Shown: positions 26,676-36,205 of the stretch, piece by piece | Numbering within the stretch: the first letter of the stretch is position 1 | Layout of the letters: the number at the start of each line of letters is the position of its first letter | DNA from: Candidatus Zymogenus saltonus | Lineage (GTDB): Bacteria; Desulfobacterota; Zymogenia; Zymogenales; Zymogenaceae | Direction of reading: 5' to 3' | Assembly: GCA_016929395.1 (NCBI GenBank) | Contig: JAFGIX010000032.1 | Coordinates: 55,418-119,417 of the forward strand | DNA length: 64,000 nucleotides | Program-made: the position numbers and the translations under genes | Notes under the pieces: generated by a model | Told to the model about the DNA's origin: nothing | The model's database searches: none | The model's input: the letters and a program-made list of their open reading frames with translations, nothing else

Positions 26676-28388
26676 ATGAGTGCTTCAAAAAAGGGGGAGG
26701 CCGCCAAAGGCTCGCCGAAAGATTCGCAAAAAAAGTCACCAAAAGGTTCAATATGGTGGAGGGAGGGGGTCTTCTATCAGATCTACCCGAGGAGCTTTAA
26801 AGACACCAACGGCGACGGCGTCGGCGACCTCAACGGGATAACCGATCGCCTCGATTACCTTAACGACGGCACCGAAAACTCCCTCGGCATCGACGCCATA
26901 TGGCTCTCGCCGATAAATCCGTCTCCGATGTTCGACTTCGGCTACGACGTCTCCGATTACAAGGATATCGATCCGGCCTTCGGCAATCTGACCGATTTCA
27001 AGAGGCTCCTCAAGGAGGCGCACAAGCGGGGCATAAGGATAGTCCTCGATTTCGTCCCGAACCACACTTCCCACCTCCACGAGTGGTTTCTGGAGTCGAG
27101 AAGCTCAAAGGACAGCCCGAAGCGCGACTGGTACATCTGGCAGGACAGGGGGAGCTTCAGGGGTGGGAGGCCGAACAACTGGCAGTCGGTCTTCGGCGGC
27201 CCCGCCTGGGAGTTGGACGAGAAAACGGGGCAGTTCTACTACCACCACTTTCTTAAGGAGCAGCCCGACCTTAACTGGAGGAACAAGAAGGTCAGAAAGG
27301 CGATGTACGACCAGATGCGGTTCTGGCTGGACATGGGCGTGGACGGCTTCAGGTTGGATGTCATCAACCACATCTTCAAGGACGAGAAGCTGAGGAGCAA
27401 TCCCTACACAATAGGGATTCGCCCCTACGACATGCAAAAACACCTCTACGACAAGGAGCTTCCGGAGTGCGTCGAGGTGGCGAGGGAGATGCGAAGCGTG
27501 GTCGACTCCTACGGGAAGGAGGGGAGCGGAGTGGAGAGGATGCTCGTAGGGGAGGTGTTTTCCAAGGACCCTGTAAAAGCAGCCGAGTTTTACGGAAACG
27601 GGATGGATAGGCTGAACCTCGTCTTCAACTTCGACTTCTTCTTCAATCACTTCAGGGCGGAGGCCTTCCGGGAGGCGATCTCCCTGTGGGAGGATCTGCT
27701 GCCGGACAGGGCCTGGCCGACTTATTTTCTGTCCAACCACGACCAGCCGAGGCATATAAGCAGATACGGCAGGGGAAGTGAAGACGAAATCGTCATGAGG
27801 GCCAGGGTCGCGGCGACGATGCTCCTGACGCTCAAGGGCACCCCGTTCCTCTACTACGGCGAGGAGATAGGTATGAGAAACCTTCACATAAAGAAGCAAG
27901 ATCTCCAAGACCCGGTGGGGATACGCTACTGGCCGGTGCCGGTGGGGAGGGACATGGCGAGAACCCCCATGCAGTGGGATGACACCGTGGGCGTCGGCTT
28001 TACGCAATCGAGCAAACCCTGGCTTCCAATAAATCCCAATAGATCCTATATCAATGTTAAGGCCGAGTTGAAAAACAAGGACTCGCTCCTCTCGTTTTAC
28101 AGAAACCTGATATGGAAGAGGAAAGGAACCCCCTCCCTGACATCCGGATCGATCGAGATATTAAGGGGGACGCCCAAGGGGATATTCGCATACAGGAGGG
28201 TTAAGGGAGACGACTCGCGCCTTGTTCTTCTCAATTTCAAGGGGTGCAAAAGGACAATCGCCCAGAACATCATCGGCGGTGAGAAGGAGGTGAGATACTC
28301 GGTAGATTTTTCCACGCACAGAGCCGGCGGGGATGACGTCAAATTTCCCCTCGAAGTCTGGCCTTACGAGGCCACAATCCTCAGATAG
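26676..28388 (+). CDS. GH13 alpha-glucosidase
   Basis: A 570-residue alpha-amylase-family enzyme of the oligo-1,6-/alpha-glucosidase type. It has 'YQIYPRSFKDTNGDGVGDL', region I DFVPNHTS, region II 'GFRLDVINH' with the nucleophile Asp, region III LVGEVF with the acid/base Glu, and region IV 'FLSNHDQPR'. 'NNWQSVFGGPAWELDE' and 'LKEQPDLNWRN' also mark this subgroup. It has no signal peptide, so it acts in the cytoplasm on maltose-like or isomaltose-like sugars. GGAG at 26660 supports ATG 26676. The N-terminal 20 residues are Lys/Ser-rich and outside the domain. Confidence 0.93.
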   Translation: MSASKKGEAAKGSPKDSQKKSPKGSIWWREGVFYQIYPRSFKDTNGDGVGDLNGITDRLDYLNDGTENSLGIDAIWLSPINPSPMFDFGYDVSDYKDIDPAFGNLTDFKRLLKEAHKRGIRIVLDFVPNHTSHLHEWFLESRSSKDSPKRDWYIWQDRGSFRGGRPNNWQSVFGGPAWELDEKTGQFYYHHFLKEQPDLNWRNKKVRKAMYDQMRFWLDMGVDGFRLDVINHIFKDEKLRSNPYTIGIRPYDMQKHLYDKELPECVEVAREMRSVVDSYGKEGSGVERMLVGEVFSKDPVKAAEFYGNGMDRLNLVFNFDFFFNHFRAEAFREAISLWEDLLPDRAWPTYFLSNHDQPRHISRYGRGSEDEIVMRARVAATMLLTLKGTPFLYYGEEIGMRNLHIKKQDLQDPVGIRYWPVPVGRDMARTPMQWDDTVGVGFTQSSKPWLPINPNRSYINVKAELKNKDSLLSFYRNLIWKRKGTPSLTSGSIEILRGTPKGIFAYRRVKGDDSRLVLLNFKGCKRTIAQNIIGGEKEVRYSVDFSTHRAGGDDVKFPLEVWPYEATILR

Positions 28389-28445
28389 CGGTTTCAGGCG
28401 GTTGAAAGAAATCTAAATTTCGTGTTGAATATTTGTCTGTTATTC

Positions 28446-28474
28446 TTGACAACGGACGACTATTTTGATATTAA
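28446..28474 (+). promoter_or_regulatory. Strong promoter of the aminotransferase-serA pair
   Basis: TTGACA, a 17-base spacer and TATTAA. Transcription would start near 28481, about 40 bases before the aminotransferase ATG. Confidence 0.8.
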
Positions 28475-28520
28475 AGTTGTTTCGGAAATTGTATATTAAC
28501 TTCAGAGGTTGAATGTAAAC

Positions 28521-29672
28521 ATGAAAAAGTACCTAATGACACCCGGACCCACACCAATTCCGGAGAGGGTCCTCCTGGCAATGGCGGAGCCGATAATCCA
28601 CCACAGGGCACCTAGGTTTTCGGAGATCCTCGAAGAGGTAAGGGAAGGTCTCAAGTACCTCTACCAGAGCAAAAACGAGATAATCATCCACAGCTCCTCG
28701 GGAACGGGAGCCATGGAAGCGGCGGTGGTGAACACCTTATCCACCGGCGACAAGGTTATCACCGTCAGGGGAGGGAAGTTCGGCGAGAGGTGGGCCGAGA
28801 TCTCCCAGGCCTACGGCCTCGAGACAATAAACATCGATGTTACATGGGGGGAGGCTGTCGATCCGGCCCTGATAGAAGACGCCCTCAAAAAGAACAGGGA
28901 CGTCAAGGCCGTGATGATTCAGGCCTCGGAGACATCGACCGGTGTCGCCCACCCGGTTAAGGAGGTCTCAGAGATCGTCAGGAAGCTGGACGGGACGCTC
29001 TTTATCGTAGACGCCATATCGGCGTTGGGGGTGGTTGATCTCCCCACGGACGAATGGGGGCTCGACGTCGTCGTCTCAGGCTCCCAGAAGGGATTGATGC
29101 TTCCGCCGGGTCTCGCCTTTGCGTCCGTATCCGAAAAGGCAAAGGGATTCATGAACCGCTCGAACCTCCCGAAGTACTATTTCGACTTCGCAAAGGAGGA
29201 GAAGAACCTGCTCAAGAACCAGAACGCCTACACCCCGGCCATCTCCCTTATCGTGGGGCTTGCCGAGGCCCTTAAGATCATACGGGAGATAGGCCTCGAA
29301 AACCTCTTCCATCGGTATTCTGTGATGGGCGACGCCGTCAGGAAGGGAGCGGTTGAGATCGGCCTCGAGCTTTTCGCCCCCACATCGCCCTCGAACTCCA
29401 TTACGGCAATCAAGGCCCCGGCCGAAATCGACGGGGGCAAGATAGTAAAGACCCTTCGGGAGACTCATGGGATAACGGTTGCGGGCGGCCAGGCGGAGCT
29501 GAAGGGGAAGATATTCAGGATAGCCCATATGGGCTACGTCGACACGTTCGACATAATTATGACCATAGCGGCCGTCGAGATGACGCTTTCGACCCTCGGA
29601 TTTAAGGTGGATGCCGGAAAGGGAGTGGGCATTGCCGAGGAAATACTGAAGAAACTCAACGCTATTAATTAG
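28521..29672 (+). CDS. Class V aminotransferase (serine-pyruvate / alanine-glyoxylate type)
   Basis: A 383-residue PLP enzyme starting 'MKKYLMTPGPTPIPERV', the standard opening of this group. 'SSGTGAMEAAVVNTLS' binds the PLP phosphate, 'FIVDAISALGVVDLPTDEWGLDV' holds the Asp, and 'VVSGSQKGLMLPPG' carries the Schiff-base Lys. It lies 11 bases before serA in one transcript. In several anaerobes and archaea such an enzyme replaces SerC, so it may convert 3-phosphohydroxypyruvate to phosphoserine. Serine-glyoxylate exchange is the alternative. The TTG at 28509 is a less likely start. Confidence 0.9.
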   Translation: MKKYLMTPGPTPIPERVLLAMAEPIIHHRAPRFSEILEEVREGLKYLYQSKNEIIIHSSSGTGAMEAAVVNTLSTGDKVITVRGGKFGERWAEISQAYGLETINIDVTWGEAVDPALIEDALKKNRDVKAVMIQASETSTGVAHPVKEVSEIVRKLDGTLFIVDAISALGVVDLPTDEWGLDVVVSGSQKGLMLPPGLAFASVSEKAKGFMNRSNLPKYYFDFAKEEKNLLKNQNAYTPAISLIVGLAEALKIIREIGLENLFHRYSVMGDAVRKGAVEIGLELFAPTSPSNSITAIKAPAEIDGGKIVKTLRETHGITVAGGQAELKGKIFRIAHMGYVDTFDIIMTIAAVEMTLSTLGFKVDAGKGVGIAEEILKKLNAIN

Positions 29673-29683
29673 GAAGGTTTTCC

Positions 29684-31264
29684 ATGAAAGTACTCGTTGC
29701 CGACAATATGTCCGAAAAGGGAATAGATATATTCCGTGGGGCAAAGGGGATCACCGTTGATGTCAATACGGGTCTGAAACCGGAGGAGCTTATAAAGATC
29801 ATAGGCGAATATGACGGCGTTGCGATAAGGTCCGCCACCAAGATCACGGCGGATATAATAGCCGCGGCCAAGAAGCTGAAGGTAGTAGGAAGGGCCGGTA
29901 TAGGCGTTGACAACGTAGATATAGCGGAGGCCAGCAAGAAGGGAATAGTCGTGATGAACACGCCGGGCGGAAACACCATAACCACGGCGGAGCACTCCAT
30001 TGCGATGATGCTGTCTTTGTCTCGAAATATTCCGCAGGCGACGGCGTCCATGCGCGAGGGGAAGTGGGAGAAGAAGAAGTTCATCGGCAAGGAGGTCTTT
30101 AACAAGACCCTGGGGATCATCGGTCTGGGAAACATCGGAAGGATAGTGGCGTCCAGGGGGATCGGCCTCAAGATGCGGGTCATCGCCAGCGATCCCTTCA
30201 TCAGCCAGGAGGCGGTGGATAAACTGGGCGTGGAGCTCGTGTCCAATGACGAGATATTCAAGCAGTCCGATTTCATCACGGTGCACACGCCTAAGACGGA
30301 GGAGACCACGAGCCTCTTGTGCCGCAAGGCCTTCAAGAAGATGAAAAAAGGGGTATTCATCATCAACTGCGCCCGGGGGGGTATCGTCAATGAAGAAGAC
30401 CTCCTTTGGGCGATTGAAGAGGGAATCGTCGCCGGGGCGGCGCTGGACGTATACGTCAAAGAGCCCCCGGAGCCATCGCCCCTGTTGAATAACGAAAAGG
30501 TAATTCTGACGCCGCACTTGGGGGCATCGACGGAAGAGGCGCAGGTCAACGTCGCCGTTCTTGTGGCGGAGCAGATAGTCGACTACCTCTTGAAGGGTGT
30601 CGTGAGAAACGCCATCAACATGCCATCGGTAAGCCCCGAAGACCTCACCGTATTGAAGCCGTACATAGAACTGTCGGAGGTGATGGGATCATTTATCTCC
30701 CAGCTTGGACTGCCGGGATTGAAGGAGATAGAGATAGAATACAGGGGGGAGATTTCAACGATGGACGTTCGTCCCCTCAAGGTTGCGGTGCTGAAGGGGA
30801 TCTTCGATCCGATACTCGAGGAGGGGGCAAACTATGTCAACGCCCCGATCATAGCCGATGAGCGCGGAATAAAGGTCGTGGAATCGAAGAGCGAAAAGGT
30901 AGAGGGATTCACGAGCCTCCTCGGCCTCAAGGCAAAGACCAATGAGGGGGATATAACCATATCCGGCACTATCTTCGGTTCGGACAATCCGAGGATAGTG
31001 AAACTTGACAGCTTTGACCTGGAGGCGGTGCCGGACGGAAACATGCTGGTTATAAAAAACCTCGATAAGCCAGGGGTGGTCGGCGGAGTCGGGGGGGTGC
31101 TCGGCGAGGCCGGCATCAACATCGCGAGGATGCACCTCGGCAGAGATAAAGAAGGTGGAAACGCCCTTATCATAATATCCGTGGATCAGGATGTGCCGCC
31201 GGATGTTATGAAGACGCTTACAGATCTTCCAAACATGGTCACGATAAAGCAGGTGAAGTTATAA
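29684..31264 (+). CDS. serA: D-3-phosphoglycerate dehydrogenase
   Basis: A 526-residue long-form SerA: substrate domain ('VLVADNMSEKGIDIFRG'), NAD domain with 'LGIIGLGNIGRIVASRG', catalytic residues in 'NCARGGIVNEEDL' and 'LTPHLGASTEEAQ', then the ASB domain and a C-terminal ACT domain ('LVIKNLDKPGVVGGVGGVLG'), the usual site of serine feedback inhibition. It catalyses the first step of serine synthesis. AGGAAGG precedes the ATG. It pairs with the aminotransferase upstream, leaving only a phosphatase to be supplied elsewhere. Confidence 0.96.
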   Translation: MKVLVADNMSEKGIDIFRGAKGITVDVNTGLKPEELIKIIGEYDGVAIRSATKITADIIAAAKKLKVVGRAGIGVDNVDIAEASKKGIVVMNTPGGNTITTAEHSIAMMLSLSRNIPQATASMREGKWEKKKFIGKEVFNKTLGIIGLGNIGRIVASRGIGLKMRVIASDPFISQEAVDKLGVELVSNDEIFKQSDFITVHTPKTEETTSLLCRKAFKKMKKGVFIINCARGGIVNEEDLLWAIEEGIVAGAALDVYVKEPPEPSPLLNNEKVILTPHLGASTEEAQVNVAVLVAEQIVDYLLKGVVRNAINMPSVSPEDLTVLKPYIELSEVMGSFISQLGLPGLKEIEIEYRGEISTMDVRPLKVAVLKGIFDPILEEGANYVNAPIIADERGIKVVESKSEKVEGFTSLLGLKAKTNEGDITISGTIFGSDNPRIVKLDSFDLEAVPDGNMLVIKNLDKPGVVGGVGGVLGEAGINIARMHLGRDKEGGNALIIISVDQDVPPDVMKTLTDLPNMVTIKQVKL

Positions 31265-31394
31265 CGACCCCTTGGACCGGCAGTCTAAAGATTCAGACTC
31301 ATCGCTTTTTTTAAGCTTATAAACATCCTCAAGATTAGTCGCGGTTGCCGCATTCGGTTGCCTTATACTCAAGTGCGGTCGCAAAAAAAAATGA

Positions 31395-32720
<1,326 letters not shown>

Positions 32721-32725
32721 ATGAT

Positions 32726-33295
32726 ATGACACCTAAAAGGACGTCGGTCTACAACAGGAAAAAAGATGTGAATATTTATATTACGGACTTTGGGCTGACC
32801 GTCGTCGCGGTAATGGAAGACAGGGCCCACAATATGGAAGTCGAGTTGGACATCGAGCTTCCGACGATGGTGATTAGCGACATCAGGGGCAGGATGCCGC
32901 GCATCCCGAGGGAGGAGTGTCGAGAGGCGCTACCCGCTCTTCAAAGGGCCGCGGGTCTTGAAATAAAGAGGGGGCTTTCGGTGAAGATGGAGGAGACGAT
33001 AGGGGGAAAGATCGGGTGCTCGCACATGACAAACCTCGTCATGGAGGCGTGCTACTGCTCCTTTCAGGGGCACTATATGAAATTGAGGGAGATCGCGGGG
33101 GACATCCTGGACGAGATGTCCGATCCCGAGAGGATGAAGGCCTTTGTCTCCATAATGCCCCGGATGCTGGACTCCTGTATCGTCTACAGCGAGGCCTCAA
33201 GCCTCATTAAGGAGGCGAAGAGCTCTCCCGAAACGGAGAACTTCAACAGGCTCATCAGCAGGATCGCCGGCGCCTACGGCGGGAAAGCGAAATAG
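32726..33295 (+). CDS. DUF2889 domain protein
   Basis: A 189-residue protein matching DUF2889 as I recall it, with 'RRKDVN'-like start, 'MVISDIRGRMPRIPREECR' and 'GCSHMTNLVMEACYCSFQGHY', whose His and Cys could bind a metal. Function unknown. ATG 32726 is used; a TTG at 32717 overlaps the purA stop. The tight linkage to purA suggests co-translation, although DUF2889 has no known role in purine metabolism. Confidence 0.75.
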   Translation: MTPKRTSVYNRKKDVNIYITDFGLTVVAVMEDRAHNMEVELDIELPTMVISDIRGRMPRIPREECREALPALQRAAGLEIKRGLSVKMEETIGGKIGCSHMTNLVMEACYCSFQGHYMKLREIAGDILDEMSDPERMKAFVSIMPRMLDSCIVYSEASSLIKEAKSSPETENFNRLISRIAGAYGGKAK

Positions 33296-33563
33296 GGGGG
33301 GTCGGCAAGCAGGGGAAGGGAGGCCAGCAGGACGGGGCGGCGGCAACCATTATCAATATCGAGGGGTAATTGAAGGGATCGTCGCTCTTTTTTGTCGTCG
33401 CCGTTTTTTGATCTTTCTCACCCGCGGTGGCTTTCTTCGATAATCACGATATTTATATTGGAGGGCATGTTTTATCATGGGTGGTGATCTCCGGTTACAT
33501 TCGGGCTTTTTGAACAGATGTTAATAAATATTATATTTTTGGTTTGTTTTTGAGGTAAAAGCC

Positions 33564-34892
33564 ATGGCACTTGATATCTTTAAGCTGAAGGAAAACAACA
33601 CGAAGCCGCGCACCGAGATCCTCTCCGGCTTCACCACATTTATGACCATGTCCTATATCATCTTCGTGCAGCCGGTCGTCCTCTCCATCGCCGGGATGGA
33701 CGCCGGGGCGGTCATGGTGGCGACCTGTATCTCGTCGGCGGTGGGGACGCTCCTTATGGGGCTTTTCGCTAACTACCCGATCGCGCTCGCGCCGGCGATG
33801 GGCCACAACTTCTTCTTCGCCATAACCGTCGCCACCATCATGCATATACCGTGGCAGGCGGCGCTGGGCGCGACGTTCATCTCGGGCGTCCTTTTCCTGA
33901 TACTCTCCATCTTCGGGCTGAGGGAGACCATAATAAACGCCATACCGTCGTCTCTGAAAAACTCCATCGCGGTCGGGATAGGCTTTCTCATAGCCCTCGT
34001 AGGGTTCGAGTGGGGCGGGATCGTCGTCGCCAACCCCGGAACGCTGGTGGCCCTCGGCGACCTGACCTCTCCGCCGGTTGCCCTCACGCTTTTCGGGCTT
34101 GCCCTGATAGCGATCTTGATGGCGCTGAAGGTCAGGGGCTCGATAATCATCGGGATTCTCGCAACGGCCGTCGTCGGGCTGCCGTTCAGTCTCACGACCT
34201 TTCACGGCGTCTTTGCGGCCCCTCCCAGCATATCGCCCACGCTCTTCAAGCTCGATATCATGGGGACCGTAAACCTCGGCGTCCTCTCGGTCATCTTCGT
34301 CTTCTTTTTCCTCGACCTCTTCGACACGGTAGGAACGCTCATCGGGGTGAGCGAAAAGGCGGGTTTCATCGACGAGAAGGGCAACCTGCCCAGGGCGAGG
34401 CGCGCCCTCCTCTCCGACGCCACGGCGACGGTGATAGGCGCGCTTCTCGGAACGTCGACCGTAACCAGCTACATAGAGAGCGCGACAGGTGTTGCGGAGG
34501 GGGGAAGGACGGGACTCTCCAACGTGGTCACCGCAACCCTCTTTATCCTTGCCCTTTTCACCTACCCGCTGGTAAAGATGATCGGCGGCGGGTACGCGGT
34601 CACAGAAGGCGTGGTCATGTACCCGGCCATCGCCCCGGCGCTGATAATCGTGGGGAGCCTCATGCTCTCCGGCGTCAAGAAGATCGACTGGGAGGACGTG
34701 ACCGAGTCGATCCCGGCGTTTCTGACGATCATAATCATGCCGATTACGGTCTCGATCACCGAGGGAATCGCCATGGGCTTTATATCGTATGCGGCTTTGA
34801 AGCTCGTCTCGGGAAAGGGGAAGGAGGTCCACTGGCTCCTCTATACCTTTGCGGTGCTCTTCGTTTTGCGCTATATCTTCTTGAAGGCGTGA
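33564..34892 (+). CDS. NCS2-type purine permease (AzgA/GhxP-like)
   Basis: A 442-residue membrane protein with about 12-14 hydrophobic segments. It has 'EILSGFTTFMTMSYIIFVQP', the standard AzgA-family opening, 'ALAPAMGHNFFFA', 'FFLDLFDTVGTLIGVSEKAG' and 'GTSTVTSYIESATGVAEGGRTG'. The family imports hypoxanthine, guanine or adenine with protons. Gene context with purA fits purine salvage. GAGG lies nine bases before the ATG. The 268-base leader upstream shows no purine riboswitch core that I can recognise. Confidence 0.93.
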   Translation: MALDIFKLKENNTKPRTEILSGFTTFMTMSYIIFVQPVVLSIAGMDAGAVMVATCISSAVGTLLMGLFANYPIALAPAMGHNFFFAITVATIMHIPWQAALGATFISGVLFLILSIFGLRETIINAIPSSLKNSIAVGIGFLIALVGFEWGGIVVANPGTLVALGDLTSPPVALTLFGLALIAILMALKVRGSIIIGILATAVVGLPFSLTTFHGVFAAPPSISPTLFKLDIMGTVNLGVLSVIFVFFFLDLFDTVGTLIGVSEKAGFIDEKGNLPRARRALLSDATATVIGALLGTSTVTSYIESATGVAEGGRTGLSNVVTATLFILALFTYPLVKMIGGGYAVTEGVVMYPAIAPALIIVGSLMLSGVKKIDWEDVTESIPAFLTIIIMPITVSITEGIAMGFISYAALKLVSGKGKEVHWLLYTFAVLFVLRYIFLKA

Positions 34893-34926
34893 TGCCCTAA
34901 GGGCTCGGCCGCCGTATGTAAAAAGG

Positions 34927-34956
34927 GGAGGGGAATTTAGAATGATGTTCCCCTCC
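34927..34956 (+). terminator. Perfect stem terminator after the permease
   Basis: GGAGGGGAA and TTCCCCTCC pair over 9 bp with a 12-base loop, followed by an AT-rich tail. It may act in both directions, since the DUF4268 gene converges from the other side. Confidence 0.8.
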
Positions 34957-35012
34957 AATATTTATTAGCAGTTTTTTTCGTCTTGTGTTAAATCTTTTTA
35001 GGTATTCTTCAT

Positions 35013-35954
35013 TTAATCAAGTTGAACGTTTTTCACCAAAGGGCCAAAGACTTCTTTGAATTTTATTAAGAGTGGGCAACCCCAATTAATAAGTTTATCG
35101 AGTTCTTCTTCACTATCGTCTATAGAACCTTTGGTGGGAAGATATATACGACATGCCCTTTTTTCTGTTAAACGATCCCATTCTAACTTATTTCCTATCT
35201 CTTTTTCGATATATACTCTATTCTCTTTAAGGGCTTCAAAAGCTTTTTCGTTAAATTCCTTATTTCCAGTATCAATGTAAATTTCTACTCTGAATCTATC
35301 GTCTATTGTAAAATTGACACCTAATATAAAACCAGCCCTTCCAATCCCAAGACTCCACCAACTTTGATACAAGGCTTTTGCCCTTGTAAAATTGGGATTT
35401 TTCTCAAGTAACTTCTTACGTAGTTTATCAAAGAAGGCCTGATATCTTATATTCTTTGGAGACTTATCTATTGGCGGTTTGCTTTTTCTGGGAGGAGGCT
35501 CCGCAACGATTCTAAAATAAGGGGCCGGTTTAGAATCGTCAATTTGCAGCAATTCTAATTCAACACCATAAAAGGTCATGTCATCGGGGGTAATCTGGTT
35601 TTGCCAATTTATAGCTTTTCTGTGTGCATATTGGATTTCATTTGATATCAATATTGCTATACCCGCTTCCTTAACAGAGGAGTATGTAATTAGCTTGCCG
35701 AGGTGATCATGATCGGATTTCCCAAACTGGTTTTCAATAATCACGGGTACTTGAGATATCTTATCGGTTCCCATTAAATCAATAAAGAAGTTTTGTGCGG
35801 GGACTTCTATTCCTTCAATCTCTATTTGTGTATTCAATAAATCGTTCAACAATTCTATATGTTTTGCAATCCAATTTGATAAGTCTCTTTCATTAGGCCA
35901 TATCTCTTTAATTTTTTTCGATCCTAACTTCTTTATTTCCCCTATTTCTGTCAT
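35013..35954 (-). CDS. DUF4268 domain protein, possible nuclease fold
   Basis: A 313-residue protein. The N-terminal half has 'NFFIDLMGTDKISQVPVIIENQFGKSDHDHLGKL' spread over about 55-88, where D-x-n-E-x-Q resembles a PD-(D/E)XK nuclease core. The C-terminal half matches DUF4268 ('YQSWWSLGIGRAGF', 'RVEIYIDTGNKEFNEKAFE'). Such proteins are often found in defence or mobile regions. The gene is AT-rich beside G-rich neighbours and stands alone, so transfer is likely. No methyltransferase partner is adjacent. Confidence 0.75.
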   Translation of the reverse strand: MTEIGEIKKLGSKKIKEIWPNERDLSNWIAKHIELLNDLLNTQIEIEGIEVPAQNFFIDLMGTDKISQVPVIIENQFGKSDHDHLGKLITYSSVKEAGIAILISNEIQYAHRKAINWQNQITPDDMTFYGVELELLQIDDSKPAPYFRIVAEPPPRKSKPPIDKSPKNIRYQAFFDKLRKKLLEKNPNFTRAKALYQSWWSLGIGRAGFILGVNFTIDDRFRVEIYIDTGNKEFNEKAFEALKENRVYIEKEIGNKLEWDRLTEKRACRIYLPTKGSIDDSEEELDKLINWGCPLLIKFKEVFGPLVKNVQLD

Positions 35955-36050
35955 AAATAATCTCCTGTATTGTTAATTATGTAGCCAGTTCTAAATTTAT
36001 TTCTAAAAAACCGCAGATGCCTTTTAAAGAAAGTGGTAGGATGACATCAA

Positions 36051-36096
36051 GACAATGGGTTTAAAACCATTGTCTGTAGGTAACCCATTATCTACA
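36051..36096. repeat. Pair of adjacent hairpins
   Basis: GACAATGG/CCATTGTC (8-bp stem, 8-base loop) followed directly by TGTAG/CTACA. A third inverted repeat, CAATTtGTC/GACAATTG, lies at 36161-36183. They fall in the 250-base gap between the DUF4268 and acyltransferase genes, both on the minus strand. This could be a terminator region or remnants of a small element. Confidence 0.5.
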
Positions 36097-36205
36097 GGCA
36101 AGGATGCCAACCGGCTTTTCAAGATAAGTGTAAATGATAACAGGTCGAAACCGTCGCTTACAATTTGTCGTACAAGACAATTGCCAAGGACCATAAATCC
36201 CTCAA

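Noticed and set aside
33300..33563. Possible purine riboswitch before the permease
   Set aside because: I could not find the conserved core or the paired P1-P3 elements; only unspecific hairpins are present.
33531..34958. 475-codon minus-strand open frame opposite the purine permease
   Set aside because: It is the antisense of a clear membrane transporter gene; its charged, low-complexity content is a shadow of G-rich codons.
36051..36183. CRISPR-like repeats
   Set aside because: The inverted repeats differ from each other and there are no regular spacers or cas genes.
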